NCBI RefSeq assembly: GCF_900086705.1 | Contig: NZ_LT575483.1 | Span: 63,166 to 127,165, forward strand | Source of the DNA: Massilibacillus massiliensis | Lineage (GTDB): Bacteria; Bacillota; Negativicutes; FLKF01 | DNA: 64,000 nucleotides | Direction: 5' to 3' | In this document: positions 8,422-18,840 of the stretch, one piece after another | Layout: each line of letters begins with the position of its first letter | How positions within the stretch are numbered: position 1 is the stretch's first letter | Notes under the pieces: generated by a model | The model's input: the letters and a program-made list of their open reading frames with translations, nothing else | The model's database searches: none | Told to the model about the DNA's origin: nothing | Made by a program: the position numbers and the translations under genes

Positions 8422-9237
8422 ATGAGTTTTGTTTTAAATTATATTTCAAATGGGATATGGACTGGAACCTTCTCAAATTTTCCTGCAACATTGGTAACCC
8501 ATGCGATTTCCACTCGATTAGGAGGTGTCAGTGACCAACCATTTAAAAGTATGAATCTAGCAATGCATAATGGCGATACAATAGAAAAAGTTATCGATAA
8601 TAGGAAACTTTTTTGCAATGCAATTGAAATAAACTGTCATAATATCGTCACTGCAGAACAAATTCATGGTGATCACATCGTATGTGTAAATGAAAAGCAT
8701 ATAGGAAAAGGTTCTGCTTCTTATGAAGATGCAATTAAAGGAACAGATGCTCTTATTACCAATTGTAGAAATATTCCATTAATGCTTTTCTTTGCAGATT
8801 GTGTTCCTGTAATTATTGTTGATCCAATAAAAAAAGCAATCGCTGTCAGTCATGCTGGTTGGAAAGGCACTGTGAAGAAAATTGCACAAAAAACTATTTT
8901 AGCCATGGAAAAAAATTTTCAAACCCAAAGTGAAGATTGTTTAATTGGAATTGGTCCTTCAATCGGACCGTGTTGTTATGAAGTCGATGAAGTAGTTGTA
9001 GATGAATTAAAAAAAGAATTTAAAGAAAAAGCTGATTTATGTATTAAAAAATATAAAAATAAATGGAAGTTAGATCTGTGGATGGCAAATAAATTGCAAC
9101 TGATGGAAATCGGGGTAAAAGAAGAAAACATTGATTGTAGCAATGTTTGTACTTCGTGTAATTCAGACTTATTCTTTTCTTATAGGGCGGATCATGGATC
9201 TACTGGAAGAATTGCGGCAATGATCAGTTTGAAATAA
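8422..9237 (+). CDS. pgeF: Peptidoglycan editing factor PgeF (laccase-domain, YfiH family)
   Basis: PgeF-type proteins are zinc-dependent enzymes of the laccase-domain/YlmD family; E. coli YfiH removes wrongly incorporated residues from peptidoglycan precursors. The 271-residue protein shows the His/Cys metal-site motifs: AEQIHGDHI, FADCVPVII, HAGWKGTVKKIA and GPCCYEVD. ATG 8422 follows AAAGGGGAG and avoids a longer in-frame overlap with the previous gene. It begins a division and wall run (pgeF, yggS, sepF) that matches the ylmD-ylmE-ylmF order of Firmicutes. Confidence 0.92.
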   Translation: MSFVLNYISNGIWTGTFSNFPATLVTHAISTRLGGVSDQPFKSMNLAMHNGDTIEKVIDNRKLFCNAIEINCHNIVTAEQIHGDHIVCVNEKHIGKGSASYEDAIKGTDALITNCRNIPLMLFFADCVPVIIVDPIKKAIAVSHAGWKGTVKKIAQKTILAMEKNFQTQSEDCLIGIGPSIGPCCYEVDEVVVDELKKEFKEKADLCIKKYKNKWKLDLWMANKLQLMEIGVKEENIDCSNVCTSCNSDLFFSYRADHGSTGRIAAMISLK

Positions 9238-9287
9238 ATCAACGATTTTTATTTCCTATTTATCTTACATTAAGAGGATATTTGTAG

Positions 9288-9301
9288 TTATTCGCGAATA
9301 A
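9288..9301. promoter_or_regulatory. 14-bp palindrome upstream of yggS
   Basis: TTATTCGCGAATAA is a perfect palindrome 22 bases before the yggS start. It could be an operator half-site pair. No known regulator motif was recognised. Confidence 0.3.
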
Positions 9302-9323
9302 TCCATATCATGGAGGGGTAATC

Positions 9324-10016
9324 GTGATTTTAGAAAGATTGACTCAAATAAGAGAAGATATAGAAGTTAGTATTGCCAATAGGAAGAATACAAAAATATC
9401 AAAAGATGTAAAGATGATAGCCGTTACTAAGAATCATGATGTGTATGAGATGCGAAAAGCTATTGATCTAGGAATCTTAGAAATAGGTGAGAATCGAATT
9501 CAAGAAGCCCTAGAAAAAAAAGCTGTTTTGGAAAGAAATGTGAGATGGAATCTTATTGGACATCTACAGACAAATAAGGTAAAAAAAGCTGTAGAAATGT
9601 TTGATTTGATTCAATCTGTTGATAGTGAAAAATTAGCGTTGGAAATTAATAAGGCTGCAAGCCAATTAAATAAACGGCAAGATATTTTAATTCAAGTTAA
9701 CGTTTCAAATGAAAAAAGCAAATTTGGAATTGATAGTGATGAAGTTTTTAGATTTGCTGCGTTTATAAGTAGTCTTAAAAATATTCGACTATGCGGCTTA
9801 ATGACGATTGCACCGCATTATGAAAATACGGAGATGACCAGACCAATTTTTAAACAGTTGTTTCAAATTTTCACAGATTTAAAAAATAAGAATCTTGAAA
9901 ATACAGAGATAAAATGGCTTTCTATGGGGATGACAAATGATTTTAAAATTGCAATAGAAGAAGGTTCTAACGTTATTCGAATTGGCACGGGTATTTTTGG
10001 ACAAAGGCAATATTAA
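9324..10016 (+). CDS. YggS/PLPBP family PLP-homeostasis protein
   Basis: This is a single-domain fold-type III PLP-binding protein that buffers pyridoxal phosphate and affects amino-acid and keto-acid pools. PLP would attach to Lys36 in AVTKNH. The conserved LGILEIGENRIQEA, NLIGHLQTNKVKK and GLMTIAPH blocks, and the C-terminal SMGMTNDFKIAIEEGSNVIR motif, are all present. Length is 230 residues, standard. The start is GTG after TGGAGGGG. It corresponds to ylmE of B. subtilis, just before sepF (ylmF). Confidence 0.94.
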   Translation: MILERLTQIREDIEVSIANRKNTKISKDVKMIAVTKNHDVYEMRKAIDLGILEIGENRIQEALEKKAVLERNVRWNLIGHLQTNKVKKAVEMFDLIQSVDSEKLALEINKAASQLNKRQDILIQVNVSNEKSKFGIDSDEVFRFAAFISSLKNIRLCGLMTIAPHYENTEMTRPIFKQLFQIFTDLKNKNLENTEIKWLSMGMTNDFKIAIEEGSNVIRIGTGIFGQRQY

Positions 10017-10029
10017 TGGAGGGGAATGT

Positions 10030-10533
10030 ATGAGCATTATAGATAAGGTTTGTGGAAAATTAGGCTTAATGGATCCCACAGATTCTGAAGATATAAAAGT
10101 TATTAGAGAGATAAAAGAACCTAGAGTTGAAAGAGAAGTCCGCCAAAAAGGAACGGATGAGGATGAGTTTAAATTTAAAAAGTCAATGAATCCGGGTAAT
10201 GTTGTGAACTTACATACTACAACAAATGGGGGAAACGCTTCAGCTAAACAAATGAAAGTTATGGTCTTAGAGCCATTATCTTTTGATGACGCTCAACACG
10301 TAGCAGATCATTTAAAAAGTCGTAAGCCTGTTGTTGTAAACTTTGAAAATACAGATACAGAAATTGCTAAACGTATTATCGATTTTATTAGTGGGACAAC
10401 TTATGCACTTTCTGGAAACATCCAAAAGGTTGGAACGAATATATTCTTATGTGCACCTAGTAACGTAGATGTAGCATATACACAACAAGAAGAGCAAGCG
10501 GATAAAGTTGTTATGCCATGGATAAAAAAATAG
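10030..10533 (+). CDS. sepF: Cell division protein SepF
   Basis: SepF polymerises and tethers FtsZ to the membrane at the septum. The 167-residue protein has a short N-terminal segment (MSIIDKVCGKLGLM) that can act as the membrane-binding helix, an acidic/basic linker, and the C-terminal SepF core from about residue 75 (VMVLEPLSFDDAQHVADHLK to ISGTTYALSGNIQKVG). ATG 10030 follows GGAGGGGAAT; a longer in-frame start would overlap yggS. Confidence 0.95.
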   Translation: MSIIDKVCGKLGLMDPTDSEDIKVIREIKEPRVEREVRQKGTDEDEFKFKKSMNPGNVVNLHTTTNGGNASAKQMKVMVLEPLSFDDAQHVADHLKSRKPVVVNFENTDTEIAKRIIDFISGTTYALSGNIQKVGTNIFLCAPSNVDVAYTQQEEQADKVVMPWIKK

Positions 10534-10546
10534 GGGGATAAGTATT

Positions 10547-11356
10547 TTGAAAGATGTAAAAATAGGTTTCATCGGTGGTGGAGCTATTGCTGAGGCTCTT
10601 ATAAAAGGAATTTTAAACGCAAATTTAATTCATCCGAAGCATATTTTTATTGCTGAACATAAAATTGAGCGATGTACATATTTACAAGATATCTACAATA
10701 TCAACACGAATACGCAAGCGGAAAATATAATCGATCAATTAGATATAGTTTTCCTAGCAATCAAACCACAAGCTGCACATAAAGCAATGCAAAGCATTTG
10801 TTCTATAGTGAGTGATAAGACTATTGTTGTTTCTGTAGTTGCAGGCCTGACAATTCAAACATTAGAAAGCTATTTTAAAACACAAAGTGTGCTTCGCGTA
10901 ATGCCAAATACGCCTGTAGCTGTAAGTGAGGGAATGTCAGCAATTGCATTAGGTTCAAAAGCAAAAAGCAGCGACGGTGAATTAATTCAAAACCTGTTTA
11001 ACGCCGTTGGGAAAACTGTTGTTGTAAATGAGTCTCTAATGGATGCTGTAACTGGATTGTCTGGAAGTGGTCCAGGGTATGGATTTGTGATTATTGACGC
11101 ACTGGCAGATGCTGGTGTAAAAGCAGGATTGCCACGTAAAACAGCAATCATGTTAGCTGCACAATCTTTATTAGGAGCAGCCAAGATGGTTTTAGTTACA
11201 GAAGAACATCCAGCGCAATTGCGTGATATGGTAACCTCCCCTGCTGGAACAACAATTGAAGGTATTTCTGTCTTGGAAAAAAGAGCAGTTAGAGCGGCTT
11301 TGATTGATGCAGTTGAAGCTGCAACGAATAGATCAAAAGCAATGGGGTCGAAATAA
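10547..11356 (+). CDS. proC: Pyrroline-5-carboxylate reductase
   Basis: ProC catalyses the NAD(P)H-dependent last step of proline synthesis. The 269-residue protein has an N-terminal Rossmann motif IGFIGGGAIAEALIKGI, the VMPNTPVAVSEG block, and the C-terminal dimerisation signature with LSGSGPGYGFVIIDALADAGVK and MVTSPAGTTIEGI. The start is TTG at 10547, eight bases after AGGGGGAT. It lies in the ylm cluster between sepF and ylmH, a placement common in Firmicutes. Confidence 0.95.
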   Translation: MKDVKIGFIGGGAIAEALIKGILNANLIHPKHIFIAEHKIERCTYLQDIYNINTNTQAENIIDQLDIVFLAIKPQAAHKAMQSICSIVSDKTIVVSVVAGLTIQTLESYFKTQSVLRVMPNTPVAVSEGMSAIALGSKAKSSDGELIQNLFNAVGKTVVVNESLMDAVTGLSGSGPGYGFVIIDALADAGVKAGLPRKTAIMLAAQSLLGAAKMVLVTEEHPAQLRDMVTSPAGTTIEGISVLEKRAVRAALIDAVEAATNRSKAMGSK

Positions 11357-12142
11357 ATGGCTGATTTTGAAAAAATAATTCGATATTATCGTAATACAGA
11401 AGGTACCGAGATTGTCACAAGACTCATTGATATCGCAAAAATTGTTATTCACAATAAGAAATTTAAGGTGAGTGAATTTTTAGATCCGTATGGATATACC
11501 ATTGCTGAAACGGTAGCCGCAAGCTGTGAGAATATAAATATTGTTTCTGATGGTGGTTATCATGGTGCAGAAAGACAGCGTGTTGTTTTCGTTAACGATG
11601 CTTTTTTAGGTAAAATTAATTTTAATATTACGGCGTTAAAAGTTTTATGGGATGAAAGATATTACAATATTTCTCATAGGGATGTTTTAGGATCTTTGAT
11701 GGCATTAGGCATTGACCGCCGTGTGATTGGCGATATTTTATTAAAGGGCGAGCAGGCAAAAATTCTTGTTGACACACAAATTGCTCAATATATCCATGAT
11801 AATTTTACACAAATCGGCTCCGCAAATGTAAAAATAGAAATTTGCGATTTATCTGAAATTGAACCTCGAGAAGAAAAGTGTAAAGAAATTAAATCGACAG
11901 TTGCATCTTTAAGATTGGACTCAATCGCGTCTGCGGGATTCGGTTCTTCTCGCAGTAAAATTTCTGATGATATTGCTGCTGATAAAGTTAAAGTCAATTG
12001 GCAATCCGTAAAGAGTTCTTCGCAAACGATAAAAGAAGGAGATATCATATCTATGCGGGGACGTGGTAGAGTTGAAGTTTACCAAATTGGTAATACAACT
12101 AAAAAAGGACGAATTAGCATCCTTTTAAAACGTTATATATAA
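11357..12142 (+). CDS. YlmH-family RNA-binding protein (S4 domain)
   Basis: The 261-residue protein has the YlmH layout: an N-terminal domain with the FLDPYGYTIAETVA motif, a middle domain with VLGSLMALGIDRRVIGDIL, and a C-terminal S4 RNA-binding domain (about residues 180-255, KEGDIISMRGRGRVEVYQIG). B. subtilis YlmH acts in ribosome-associated quality control alongside RqcH, which is also encoded in this window (18819-20600). The ATG follows the proC stop with no gap, so the two are translationally coupled. Confidence 0.92.
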   Translation: MADFEKIIRYYRNTEGTEIVTRLIDIAKIVIHNKKFKVSEFLDPYGYTIAETVAASCENINIVSDGGYHGAERQRVVFVNDAFLGKINFNITALKVLWDERYYNISHRDVLGSLMALGIDRRVIGDILLKGEQAKILVDTQIAQYIHDNFTQIGSANVKIEICDLSEIEPREEKCKEIKSTVASLRLDSIASAGFGSSRSKISDDIAADKVKVNWQSVKSSSQTIKEGDIISMRGRGRVEVYQIGNTTKKGRISILLKRYI

Positions 12143-12171
12143 ATATAAAACGACATCAGGAGGAGTTTTTT

Positions 12172-12627
12172 ATGCTTACACCATTAGATATTCATAATAA
12201 AGAATTTAAAAGAAGTTTCCGTGGATATAATGAAGATGAAATCGATGAATTTCTGGATAAAGTTGTTAAAGATTATGAACAATTATATAGGGAAAATCTT
12301 GATTTAAAAGAAAGTATTGATAGATTAAAAAGTAAAGTAGAACATTTTCAACATTTAGAAAATACATTACATAATACTTTGGTAGTAGCGCAAGAAACTG
12401 CTGAAGAAGTAAAATTAAATGCTAAAAAAGAAGCAGACTTAATTCTTAAAGAAGCTAAAGTAAATGGTCAAAAGTTAATTGATGAAGCCACCGGAAAAGT
12501 TCGTCAGCGAATAACTGAATATGAAGAGCTTGAAAAACAGTCCCAAGTGTATCGTACTAAAATGAGAACTTTATTACTCACACAACTAGAATTATTGAAA
12601 ACTTCTGATGAAGAAGCTGAGAAATAA
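12172..12627 (+). CDS. divIVA: DivIVA domain protein
   Basis: DivIVA proteins bind curved membranes at poles and septa and recruit division or sporulation factors. The 151-residue protein has the N-terminal lipid-binding domain (LTPLDIHNKEFKRSFRGYNE, then DEIDEFLDKVVKDYE) followed by long coiled coil (about residues 30-140) rich in Glu, Lys and Leu. The tail is short. A strong AGGAGGAG site precedes the ATG. It closes the division-gene run upstream of ileS, as in Bacillus. Confidence 0.93.
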   Translation: MLTPLDIHNKEFKRSFRGYNEDEIDEFLDKVVKDYEQLYRENLDLKESIDRLKSKVEHFQHLENTLHNTLVVAQETAEEVKLNAKKEADLILKEAKVNGQKLIDEATGKVRQRITEYEELEKQSQVYRTKMRTLLLTQLELLKTSDEEAEK

Positions 12628-12637
12628 AAAGAACAAT

Positions 12638-12666
12638 TTGACTATATTTATTTTTTTTTGTATAAT
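12638..12666 (+). promoter_or_regulatory. Sigma-A promoter of the ileS T-box leader
   Basis: TTGACT (12638-12643), a 17-base spacer, then a perfect TATAAT (12661-12666). Transcription would start near 12673, just before the T-box stem I. The intergenic T-rich run forms the spacer. Confidence 0.85.
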
Positions 12667-12672
12667 GCTTTT

Positions 12673-12912
12673 ATTACAGTGATGACGGAGATAGTAGCCA
12701 ATAAATTTGTTTTACAGAAAGCTGAGCAATGTTGAAAGCTTGGCAAACAATTATTGATGAAAATCACTCCTGAGCTACAAGTCTGAAATAGAGTAAGATT
12801 TGTCGTCTAACGAGCGTTATATCGTCTTAAGAGACTTACTTTAAGTAGTCATTAGGGTGGTACCACGGGAAAAATAACCTCTCGTCCCTTTTTGGGATGA
12901 GAGGTTTTACTA
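12673..12912 (+). promoter_or_regulatory. T-box leader (isoleucine) controlling ileS
   Basis: The leader carries the conserved T-box AGGGTGGTACCACGG (from 12854), which pairs with the uncharged tRNA acceptor end. A terminator follows: CCTCTCGTCCC (12878-12888) with GGGATGAGAGG (12894-12904) and a T run. The GATGACGGAGATAGTA segment (from about 12681) starts stem I. The likely specifier codon is ATC (Ile) at 12763-12765, in the context AAATCACTCCTGAGC. Uncharged tRNA-Ile would stabilise the antiterminator and switch ileS on. It fills the 300-base gap between divIVA and ileS. Confidence 0.93.
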
Positions 12913-12929
12913 TTTTGGAGGTGTTTTTG

Positions 12930-15719
12930 TTGGATTATAGTAAAACTCTTAATTTGCCTGCTACTGATTTTCCGATGAGAGGAAATTTACCTGCACGCGA
13001 GCCACAAATATTAGAAGAATGGGCGCAAAATGATCTTTACAATAAACGTAGAGAAAGTGCTAAAGGAAAACCAAAGTTCATACTGCATGATGGTCCGCCA
13101 TATGCAAATGGAAATATTCATATGGGGCATGCATTAAATAAGGTTTTAAAAGATATTATTATAAAATATAAATCTTTGTGCGGTTTTGATACGCCTTATG
13201 TACCGGGATGGGATACACATGGTTTGCCAATTGAACACGCAGCTATTAAAATGCTGGGGCTAAATAGGCATGAACTGGATCCGTTAGAATTAAGAAAAAA
13301 ATGCAAAGAATACGCTTTACAACATGTAGATATTCAAAGAAATGATTTTAAGCGTCTAGGCGTTAGTGCCGATTGGGAACATCCATATATAACATTAGTT
13401 CCGGAATATGAAGCAAAACAAATCGAAGTCTTTGGCGAAATGGCACAAAAAGGGCATATTTATAAAGGCTTAAAAACAGTATATTGGTGTACATCTTGCG
13501 AAACTGCTTTAGCTGAAGCGGAAATTGAATATGCAGAAAAAAAATCGCACGCAATTTTTGTTAAGTTTCCATTGATAGATGCAAAAAATAATTTACCAGA
13601 TGGCGCTGATCCTAAAAAAGTATATGCTGTTATATGGACTACTACACCATGGACATTACCTGCAAACGTAGCAATTGCAGTTGGCTCAGAAATTGAATAT
13701 TCATGGGTTGAAGCAAATGATGAAATATATCTAATGGCAACAGAGTTAATTGATCGTGTAATGCAGCAGTCTAAGATTGAAGAATATAAAATTCTTGGCG
13801 TAGTAAAGGGCTCTTCCGCAGAAGGAATGGTATTTTCACATCCGTTTTTTGATAGAACCTCGCCAGTGGTTTTAGCAGACTATGTTACATTAGATCAAGG
13901 AAGTGGTTGTGTTCATACTGCACCTGGACATGGACAAGATGATTTTGAAACTGGTTTACGATATAAATTACCAATTATTAGTCCTGTTGATGCGAGTGGT
14001 AAGTTTACTAAAGAAGCAGGTAAATATGAGGGAATGTTTGTGCACGATGCGAATGTTCCTATTATTAAAGATTTAGCTGCAAGTAACAAATTATTTGGAA
14101 ATGGTTCCATTCGCCATCAATATGCCCATTGCTGGCGTTGCAAGAATCCAGTTATCTACAGAGCAACAGAACAATGGTTTGCGTCTGTTGATGGTTTTAG
14201 AGATGAAGCATTGAAAGCAATTAAAAGCGTAAAATGGATTCCAAGTTGGGGAGAAAATCGTATTCATAATATGGTTGCCGATAGACATGATTGGTGTATT
14301 TCTCGTCAACGTGTTTGGGGACTTCCAATTCCGATTTTCTATTGCAAAGAATGTAATGAACATATTATCAATCAAGAGACGATACATGCAGTAACAAATT
14401 TATTTAAAAAAGAAGGTTCTAATGCATGGTGGGCAAAAGATGCAGAATCAATTTTACCTCAAGGGTTTAAATGCCCGCATTGTGGACATGATCACTTTCG
14501 TAAAGAAAGCGATATCATGGATGTATGGTTTGATAGCGGTTCTAGTCATGTAGCTGTGCTCGAACAACGCCCAGAATTATCTTGGCCTGCTGATCTTTAT
14601 TTGGAGGGCAGTGATCAACATCGGGGATGGTTCCAATCCTCCTTACTCACTTCCGTAGCGACCAAAGGGATTGCTCCATATAAAGCGGTTCTAACACATG
14701 GATTTGTCGTTGACGGTGATGGACGAAAGATGTCTAAATCAGTAGGGAATGTTGTAGCGCCAAAAGATATCATTGATCAATATGGTGCAGATATTTTGCG
14801 ATTATGGGTTGCCTCTGCAGATTATCAGGCTGATATTAGATTATCAAAAGATATTTTAAAGCAGATGTCTGAAGTTTATAGAAAAATTCGTAATACATTC
14901 CGGTATATTTTAGGTAATCTTAATGATTTCAACCCCAATACAGATAAAGTTGTATATACAGATTTATTAGAGCTTGATCAGTGGGCATTACTTCGCTTAG
15001 AGCAAGTTCGTCAAACGGTAACAGAAGCTTATGAAAACTATGAATTTCATGTTTTGTACCATACGATACACAACTTTTGCACCGTTGATTTAAGTGCAAT
15101 TTATCTTGATATTTTGAAAGATCGATTGTATACTTCTGAGCCAAAATCATTAGAGAGAAGAGCAGCACAAACTACTATGTATGAGATTTTAACAACACTC
15201 GTTAAAATTATTTCTCCAGTACTTACATTTACTTCTGATGAAGTATGGAAATATATGCCTAAAGAAACTGACATGCCTGAAAATGTACAACTTGCACTGT
15301 GGCCTTCTGAACGTATAGAATACTTAAATAATAATCTCCAAGATAAATGGGGAAATGTTTTGGCTATGCGGGGTGAACTAACAAAAGCATTAGAAATTGC
15401 AAGGAAAAATAAGCTAATCGGTCATCCTTTAGATGCTAATTTAATTATTTATGCAAGTGGTGAAACTTATGCTGAGTTAATCAATATTCAAGCAGAACTA
15501 CCTAACATTCTTATTGTTTCAGCTGTTCGAGTCATTGAGGGTGTTACTAATGCTCCAGATACAGCTTACTTTAGCAGTGATAAAGAGCTTGCTGTAGAAG
15601 TGGCTCTTGCCAGTGGCGAAAAATGTGAGCGTTGTTGGATTTATAGTGATTATGTAGGAAAAGACACTGATCACCCTACTTTATGTGAACGTTGTGCCAC
15701 GGTAGTAAAACAACTTTAA
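12930..15719 (+). CDS. ileS: Isoleucyl-tRNA synthetase
   Basis: This is a class I synthetase that charges tRNA-Ile. The 929-residue protein has the HIGH-type motif NIHMGHAL (residues 62-69), the editing domain with TTPWTLPAN, KMSKS (600-604) and a C-terminal zinc site (CERCWIYSD and CERCATVV). The start is TTG at 12930, six bases after GGAGGTG; an ORF reading from 12897 would begin in the terminator hairpin. Regulation is by the upstream T-box. A 16-bp terminator ends the gene. Confidence 0.97.
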   Translation: MDYSKTLNLPATDFPMRGNLPAREPQILEEWAQNDLYNKRRESAKGKPKFILHDGPPYANGNIHMGHALNKVLKDIIIKYKSLCGFDTPYVPGWDTHGLPIEHAAIKMLGLNRHELDPLELRKKCKEYALQHVDIQRNDFKRLGVSADWEHPYITLVPEYEAKQIEVFGEMAQKGHIYKGLKTVYWCTSCETALAEAEIEYAEKKSHAIFVKFPLIDAKNNLPDGADPKKVYAVIWTTTPWTLPANVAIAVGSEIEYSWVEANDEIYLMATELIDRVMQQSKIEEYKILGVVKGSSAEGMVFSHPFFDRTSPVVLADYVTLDQGSGCVHTAPGHGQDDFETGLRYKLPIISPVDASGKFTKEAGKYEGMFVHDANVPIIKDLAASNKLFGNGSIRHQYAHCWRCKNPVIYRATEQWFASVDGFRDEALKAIKSVKWIPSWGENRIHNMVADRHDWCISRQRVWGLPIPIFYCKECNEHIINQETIHAVTNLFKKEGSNAWWAKDAESILPQGFKCPHCGHDHFRKESDIMDVWFDSGSSHVAVLEQRPELSWPADLYLEGSDQHRGWFQSSLLTSVATKGIAPYKAVLTHGFVVDGDGRKMSKSVGNVVAPKDIIDQYGADILRLWVASADYQADIRLSKDILKQMSEVYRKIRNTFRYILGNLNDFNPNTDKVVYTDLLELDQWALLRLEQVRQTVTEAYENYEFHVLYHTIHNFCTVDLSAIYLDILKDRLYTSEPKSLERRAAQTTMYEILTTLVKIISPVLTFTSDEVWKYMPKETDMPENVQLALWPSERIEYLNNNLQDKWGNVLAMRGELTKALEIARKNKLIGHPLDANLIIYASGETYAELINIQAELPNILIVSAVRVIEGVTNAPDTAYFSSDKELAVEVALASGEKCERCWIYSDYVGKDTDHPTLCERCATVVKQL

Positions 15720-15723
15720 AAAT

Positions 15724-15759
15724 AAAAAGAAAAAACGGGTGTTCCCGTTTTTTCTTTTT
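15724..15759 (+). terminator. Terminator after ileS
   Basis: AAAAAGAAAAAACGGG (15724-15739) pairs perfectly with the arm at 15744-15759 around TGTT. A GC base with T-rich 3' arm makes it a strong terminator. Confidence 0.92.
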
Positions 15760-15791
15760 ATTTATGTTTATACTAAAATAGAGGTGGAAAT

Positions 15792-16088
15792 ATGAAAGAA
15801 CATGACGATATTTCTTTGATGCAAAAACAAATTAATGAATTAGCAAATCGTTTAGAAGCTACGCATATAGCAGAATATATAGAATTATTACAGAGGCCGT
15901 TAAGAATTATATATTTAAATTTTATAGCTGGAATTGCTAGGGGGCTAGGAATAGCTATAGGTGCTACAATTGTTTTTGCAATATTATTAGATATATTAAG
16001 TCGTCTTATAGTTTTGAATTTACCCATCATTGGCGATTTTATTATTGATCTTATGCGTATTGTTGAAACTAAGCAAGGAAATTTATAA
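15792..16088 (+). CDS. Small membrane protein (DUF5665-like)
   Basis: The 98-residue protein has an amphipathic N-terminus, then IAGIARGLGIAIGATIVFAI (about residues 45-64) leading into one or two membrane helices up to about residue 90. The glycine-rich ARGLGxAIGxT stretch is the mark of DUF5665 proteins, found in Firmicutes and of unknown function. The ATG follows AGAGGTGG. It lies between the ileS terminator and a TVP38-like gene and may share a transcript with it. Confidence 0.7.
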   Translation: MKEHDDISLMQKQINELANRLEATHIAEYIELLQRPLRIIYLNFIAGIARGLGIAIGATIVFAILLDILSRLIVLNLPIIGDFIIDLMRIVETKQGNL

Positions 16089-16123
16089 GCGAATCAATAA
16101 GAAACAAAGGACGTTGATGCTGT

Positions 16124-16813
16124 ATGAAAGATAAAGACTTAATAATGAAAGTGACTTTAATTCTTATGATTTGTCTTCTTTATTTATCAACACCTGAATT
16201 TCAAAACCTTATCTATCAAGGAATATCATCTTTAAAACAACACGATTTTCATGGATTAAAAACATTGATACTCTCTTACGGAACTTTAGCCCCCATAATT
16301 AGTATCATATTGATGACAACACAATCCGTTTTTCCTTTTGTTCCTGGTATTATTATGACTATTACCAATGCATGGTTGTTTGGCTGGTATTTAGGAACAG
16401 TTTATTCCTGTATCGGAGCTTTACTTGGTGCGATTCTTGACTTTATGATCGCCAGATGGTATGGGCAAATGATTGTTTGTCCCTGGATAAAAAAAGAATA
16501 TGCAGATAAAATTAATGATTATATAAATAGAAATGGTGTTATTGCTATTTTTGTCACCAGGCTAATTCCCTTTGTTCCATTTAAACTTATCAGTTATAGT
16601 GCCGGCTTATCTAATGTTTCTTTAAAGTCTTTTATTTTTGTTACAGGAATAGGACAAATTCCTGGGATTGCTGCCTACTCAATTCTTGGAGAAAATATGC
16701 AATTTGATAAAGTTCAATTGTTTTTAATAACAATTATATTATTCATTTTAGCAGGCATTATATATTATTTTAGAGAATTTTTTAATAGTTGTATTTTAAA
16801 ATTAAATAAATAA
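16124..16813 (+). CDS. TVP38/TMEM64 family membrane protein (DedA-like superfamily)
   Basis: The 229-residue protein has about six hydrophobic segments and the VTT-domain core: FVPGIIMTITNAWLFGW, then GALLGAILDFMIARWYGQ, and VTRLIPFVPFKLISYSAGLS with the conserved Arg-x-x-P. Members of this superfamily are lipid scramblases or transporters in several organisms; the substrate here is not known. It is 35 bases downstream of the DUF5665-like gene. Confidence 0.88.
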   Translation: MKDKDLIMKVTLILMICLLYLSTPEFQNLIYQGISSLKQHDFHGLKTLILSYGTLAPIISIILMTTQSVFPFVPGIIMTITNAWLFGWYLGTVYSCIGALLGAILDFMIARWYGQMIVCPWIKKEYADKINDYINRNGVIAIFVTRLIPFVPFKLISYSAGLSNVSLKSFIFVTGIGQIPGIAAYSILGENMQFDKVQLFLITIILFILAGIIYYFREFFNSCILKLNK

Positions 16814-16824
16814 TCTTTTAAATA

Positions 16825-16833
16825 TGATATAAT
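16825..16833 (+). promoter_or_regulatory. Candidate extended -10 promoter for lspA-rluD
   Basis: TGATATAAT is an exact extended -10 (TGnTATAAT), 33 bases before the lspA start. No recognisable -35 is present, which extended -10 promoters tolerate. Confidence 0.4.
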
Positions 16834-16866
16834 AAAAAATATATTTTAGGAGTAGGAGAAATCGTT

Positions 16867-17314
16867 GTGCCCACTTTATTTTTAATTGCAGGAATCATAT
16901 GTATAGATCAATTGTTAAAATCTTATATTCAACAAACAATGGTAATAGGAGCATCTTTGCCTATTATTACAGACATTTTTCATATTACTTATATCTTAAA
17001 TCCAGGTGCTGCATTTGGTATCTTAGAAAATCAACGTATCTTTTTTATTTTAATTGCAATTATGATGATTTGCGTTGTAGGATATATCTATCCCAAAATA
17101 CCAGCAAAAGATAAATTCCTCCGTTTTGGGATTGCTCTATTAGTAGGTGGTGCAATTGGTAATGTCATTGATCGGATAAAACTTGGCTATGTTGTTGATT
17201 TCCTCGATTTTAGAATATGGCCTGTTTTTAATTTTGCTGATATTACAATCGTGTCAGGTGTAGGGATTATTATATATTCTGTATGGTTTTTATCAAACAT
17301 AAAGGATGAAAATA

Positions 17315-17328
<14 letters not shown>
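16867..17328 (+). CDS. lspA: Lipoprotein signal peptidase (signal peptidase II)
   Basis: LspA cleaves the signal peptide of diacylglyceryl-modified prolipoproteins in the inner membrane. The 153-residue protein has four membrane helices and the family motifs: DQLLKSYI, NPGAAFGIL, GNVIDRIKLGYVVDFLD and FNFADITI. The two catalytic Asp residues lie in the NVIDR and FNFAD motifs. The start is GTG after AGTAGGAG. It overlaps rluD, the usual lspA-rluD pairing. Confidence 0.95.
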
Positions 17329-18818
<1,490 letters not shown>

Positions 18819-18840
<22 letters not shown>

